The notes below the pieces were generated by a model. It was not told the DNA's origin. It saw only the letters and a program-made list of their open reading frames with translations, and made no database searches. From contig JBFLZY010000107.1 of the NCBI GenBank assembly GCA_040755975.1, forward strand, positions 1-7,516: a stretch of 7,516 bases of DNA. The letters run 5' to 3'. Of this stretch, positions 6,191 to 7,516 are shown piece by piece. How positions within the stretch are numbered: the stretch's first letter is position 1; each line of letters opens with the position of its first letter. A program made the translations under genes and the position numbers. Source of the DNA: JAIMBK01 sp040755975. GTDB taxonomy: Bacteria; Bacillota; Desulfotomaculia; Desulfotomaculales; Nap2-2B.

Positions 6191-6219
6191 AAAAAACAAA
6201 AAACAGCCTGTTCCTGCTG
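6191..6219 (-). terminator. Weak possible terminator after the LysR gene
   Basis: On the minus strand a short CAGC/GCTG stem (6219-6204, 8-nt loop) runs straight into TTTTTTGTTTTTT (6203-6191). The U-rich tract is convincing, but the stem has only four pairs. It lies about 55 bases after the LysR stop codon and 36 bases before the kinase start. Termination, if any, would be partial, and the kinase gene may need its own promoter, which I could not identify with confidence in this 116-bp gap. Confidence 0.3.
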
Positions 6220-6271
6220 CCCCGGGATCGGGACAGATGATTAAATTCGCCAAAATACCGCAAAAACCTGC

Positions 6272-7186
6272 TTAATTTACGTAAAAACGCCTCCTGGTAT
6301 CCTCGTTAAAAGTAAAATTATAGAAAACGTCGGTAGCATAATTGCTTAGCCGGTTTTGACTGCGGGCCACGTAGAGCTTTCTCCGGAGGTCCACATCTTT
6401 TAAAAGAATTTCCTTCACCCTGTTTAAAAGAAGCGGCTCCCGGGCGGCCCAATAAGACACTACTCCTATTCCCAGACCGGCCTGCACCGCCGTGATGATC
6501 GCCCGGGTACTGCCCAGTTCCATGGCGGTGTTGCTCTGCGTGAGCAGAACATTTTTCGCGGCCAGCCTGTCTTCAAAAGCCCGCCTGGTGCCGGAACCGG
6601 GTTCTCTTAAAATAAGCGGCTCTTTAATTAACTCGGAAACATCCACTATCTTTTTCTGCCCCCAAGGATGGTCGGGAGGGATGATCAAAACGAGGCGGTC
6701 ATCTATCCAGGGCAAACATTCGACTTCTTTACTGGCAACGAAAATCCCTGTAAATCCCAGGTCGATTTCCCGGTTCGCGAGCCACTTCTCCACCTCCCCG
6801 CTGCCACCAATCCGCAAGCTGACCAGGACGCCAGGATATTTTTTGCGGAAATCGCCAATCAATAAAGGCAGTAAATATTCCCCGGGGATGGTGCTGGCGC
6901 CTATTTCCAGGTGACCCGTGCGCAGGCCCTTTAAATCGTCCAGACCGGATTTTATTTTATAAAAATGGCTGATCATCTGTTTAACTTCCGGGTATAAAAG
7001 ACGGCCCGCTTCGGTAAGCAGCACGTTCTTTTCATTGCGCCAGAAAAGTTTAACCCCCAGTTCTTCTTCCAGGCTTCTAATTTGAAAACTCACCGCCGGC
7101 TGGCTCATGTACAGTTGCCTTGCCGCCCGGGTAAAACTTTTTAATTCGGCCACCCGCAAAAATACTTCCAGTTGCCGTAAATTCAT
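6272..7186 (-). CDS. LysR-type transcriptional regulator (CysL/CbbR-like)
   Basis: A 304-residue LysR-family regulator of normal length. Residues 1-60 form the winged helix-turn-helix: LRQLEVFLRVAELKSFTRAA opens it, and the recognition part is YMSQPAVSFQIRSLEEELG (26-44). A linker helix reaches about residue 85. The effector domain (about 88-292) contains GASTIPGEYLLP (96-107) and LREPGSGTRRAFE (193-205), motifs common in the CysL/CbbR/YeiE branch, so a small anionic metabolite is a reasonable guess for the effector. The start is the ATG at 7186, where the family's MNLRQLEVF begins, with GGGTGA five bases upstream. The frame extends 13 codons further to 7225, but those residues are not LysR-like. 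Unlike most LysR genes it is not divergent from a recognisable target within the window; it points the same way as the kinase. The target is unknown: itself, the downstream genes, or something beyond the upstream edge. Confidence 0.92.
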   Translation of the reverse strand: MNLRQLEVFLRVAELKSFTRAARQLYMSQPAVSFQIRSLEEELGVKLFWRNEKNVLLTEAGRLLYPEVKQMISHFYKIKSGLDDLKGLRTGHLEIGASTIPGEYLLPLLIGDFRKKYPGVLVSLRIGGSGEVEKWLANREIDLGFTGIFVASKEVECLPWIDDRLVLIIPPDHPWGQKKIVDVSELIKEPLILREPGSGTRRAFEDRLAAKNVLLTQSNTAMELGSTRAIITAVQAGLGIGVVSYWAAREPLLLNRVKEILLKDVDLRRKLYVARSQNRLSNYATDVFYNFTFNEDTRRRFYVN

Positions 7187-7321
7187 CTTGGTCACCCGTT
7201 TAAGGTGCGCCGTTCCTCCGCGCACGCCGGTGCCCGCGCAAGATAAGCACCCCGGCCCGCCGCCGGGCGCACCGAAATGGTTACCCCAAAAATAGTCCTT
7301 TGCCCGCCGTTCGTTTACCGT

Positions 7322-7383
7322 CGCTCCGATGCTGCGGGCCGACGAGACATCGGCTTGGTTCGGAGCGAACCAGGCAGCGCTGC
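7322..7383. repeat. Cluster of overlapping inverted repeats
   Basis: CGCTCCGA (7322-7329) is the exact reverse complement of TCGGAGCG (7360-7367) and encloses an inner stem GCCGA/TCGGC (7338-7342 with 7350-7354). The right arm also takes part in a competing hairpin, TGGTTCG-GAG-CGAACCA (7356-7372), and is followed by the perfect 10-bp palindrome GCAGCGCTGC (7374-7383). The two folds around 7356-7372 cannot form together, which is the arrangement seen in switching RNAs, although chance palindromy or a mobile-element end would look the same. Confidence 0.5.
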
Positions 7384-7414
7384 ATAATGCGCACGGTTCA
7401 TTAGTTTTCTAGTG

Positions 7415-7516
7415 CTACAATCTTTTTTGGCGTTCGTTGATGTTCTTTTCGCACCCTGTTAACTGCGCGATTCGCGCTGCCGGTTCGCTGACCTCACCTG
7501 CGCCGTGTCTCGTTAC
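7415..7516 (-). CDS. Possible last 33 codons of an upstream gene (very tentative)
   Basis: Reading in from the window edge on the minus strand, one frame is open for 33 codons and stops with TAG at 7417-7415. The end reads CEKNINERQKRL. The composition is hydrophilic and protein-like, and at least one other frame closes quickly. No domain can be named from this length, the stretch includes a palindrome (7465-7477), and a chance open frame is quite possible. Confidence 0.15.
   Translation of the reverse strand, partial: VTRHGAGEVSEPAARIAQLTGCEKNINERQKRL

Larger units (their letters stand above)
7187..7516. other. Gene-poor, palindrome-rich region upstream of the LysR gene
   Basis: This 330-bp stretch has no complete gene that I can support. 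It is richer in G and C near the LysR gene and carries many short inverted repeats. GGTGCGCC (7204-7211) pairs with GGCGCACC (7266-7273), and a GCCCG/CGGGC hairpin (7255-7268) overlaps its right arm. A cluster of stems runs from 7322 to 7383, and a GCGCGA-T-TCGCGC palindrome lies at 7465-7477. The LysR promoter should be here, but I see no convincing -35/-10 pair. The density of symmetry suggests a structured RNA, a repeat element, or a multi-site control region. Confidence 0.5.

Noticed and set aside
6221..6232. CCCG-GGAT-CGGG small hairpin after the LysR gene
   Set aside because: Four base pairs and no following U-run; easily explained by chance.
5625..6275. 216-codon plus-strand frame opposite the kinase gene
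   Set aside because: It is antisense to a clear kinase, its His-rich sequence has no recognisable fold, and the kinase codon pattern explains the openness.
6492..6914. 140-codon plus-strand frame opposite the LysR gene
   Set aside because: Antisense shadow of a well-conserved regulator, with low-complexity Ser/Arg/Pro content and no ribosome binding site worth noting.
7356..7372. T-arm of a tRNA gene (GGTTCG motif)
   Set aside because: The loop is only three bases, and no acceptor stem, anticodon arm or D-arm can be placed around it.

Overview
The window reads as a chromosomal stretch from a Gram-positive anaerobe of the Clostridia, most likely in or near the Desulfotomaculum/Pelotomaculum group. 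This is inference from style, not from a marker gene. Both solute-binding proteins carry lipoprotein signal peptides, several genes have strong purine-rich ribosome binding sites (AGGAGGT, GGAAGGAG), base composition is roughly balanced, and the genes combine carboxylate sensing with amino-acid uptake. Every recognised gene lies on the minus strand, so transcription runs from high to low coordinates.

Layout in transcription order. 7516-7187: a gene-poor, palindrome-rich stretch, possibly with the last codons of an upstream gene at its edge. 7186-6272: a LysR-type regulator. 6155-4560: a membrane sensor kinase of the CitA/DcuS/DctS family. 4559-4219: an unusually long gap of 341 bp between kinase and regulator. 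It holds a 222-bp element bounded by inverted repeats, with nested internal stems. 4218-3541: the partner response regulator of the CitB/DcuR family. 3540-3426: an AT-rich promoter region with two perfect inverted repeats. 3425-2358: a TRAP-type (DctP family) solute-binding lipoprotein. 2221-983: a LivK-type branched-chain amino acid (or related) binding lipoprotein. 913-38: the LivH-type permease. From 32 to the window edge: the first ten codons of what should be the LivM permease.

How the parts fit. The kinase keeps the Arg/His/Arg pattern that CitA/DcuS proteins use to bind di- and tricarboxylates. Its regulator is followed at once by a carboxylate-type TRAP binding protein, but no TRAP membrane genes (DctQ, DctM) are present in the window. 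This resembles Bacillus subtilis DctB-DctS-DctR, where a TRAP-like binding protein works as a co-sensor for the kinase. I infer a carboxylate-sensing unit that switches on the promoter in front of the binding-protein gene. The liv genes begin 136 bp further on with no convincing terminator or promoter between, so they could be partly read through from that promoter, or be an independent operon.

The most unusual part is the structured element between kinase and regulator. I could not assign it to a known RNA or insertion-sequence family. The palindrome cluster upstream of the LysR gene is the second unexplained segment.
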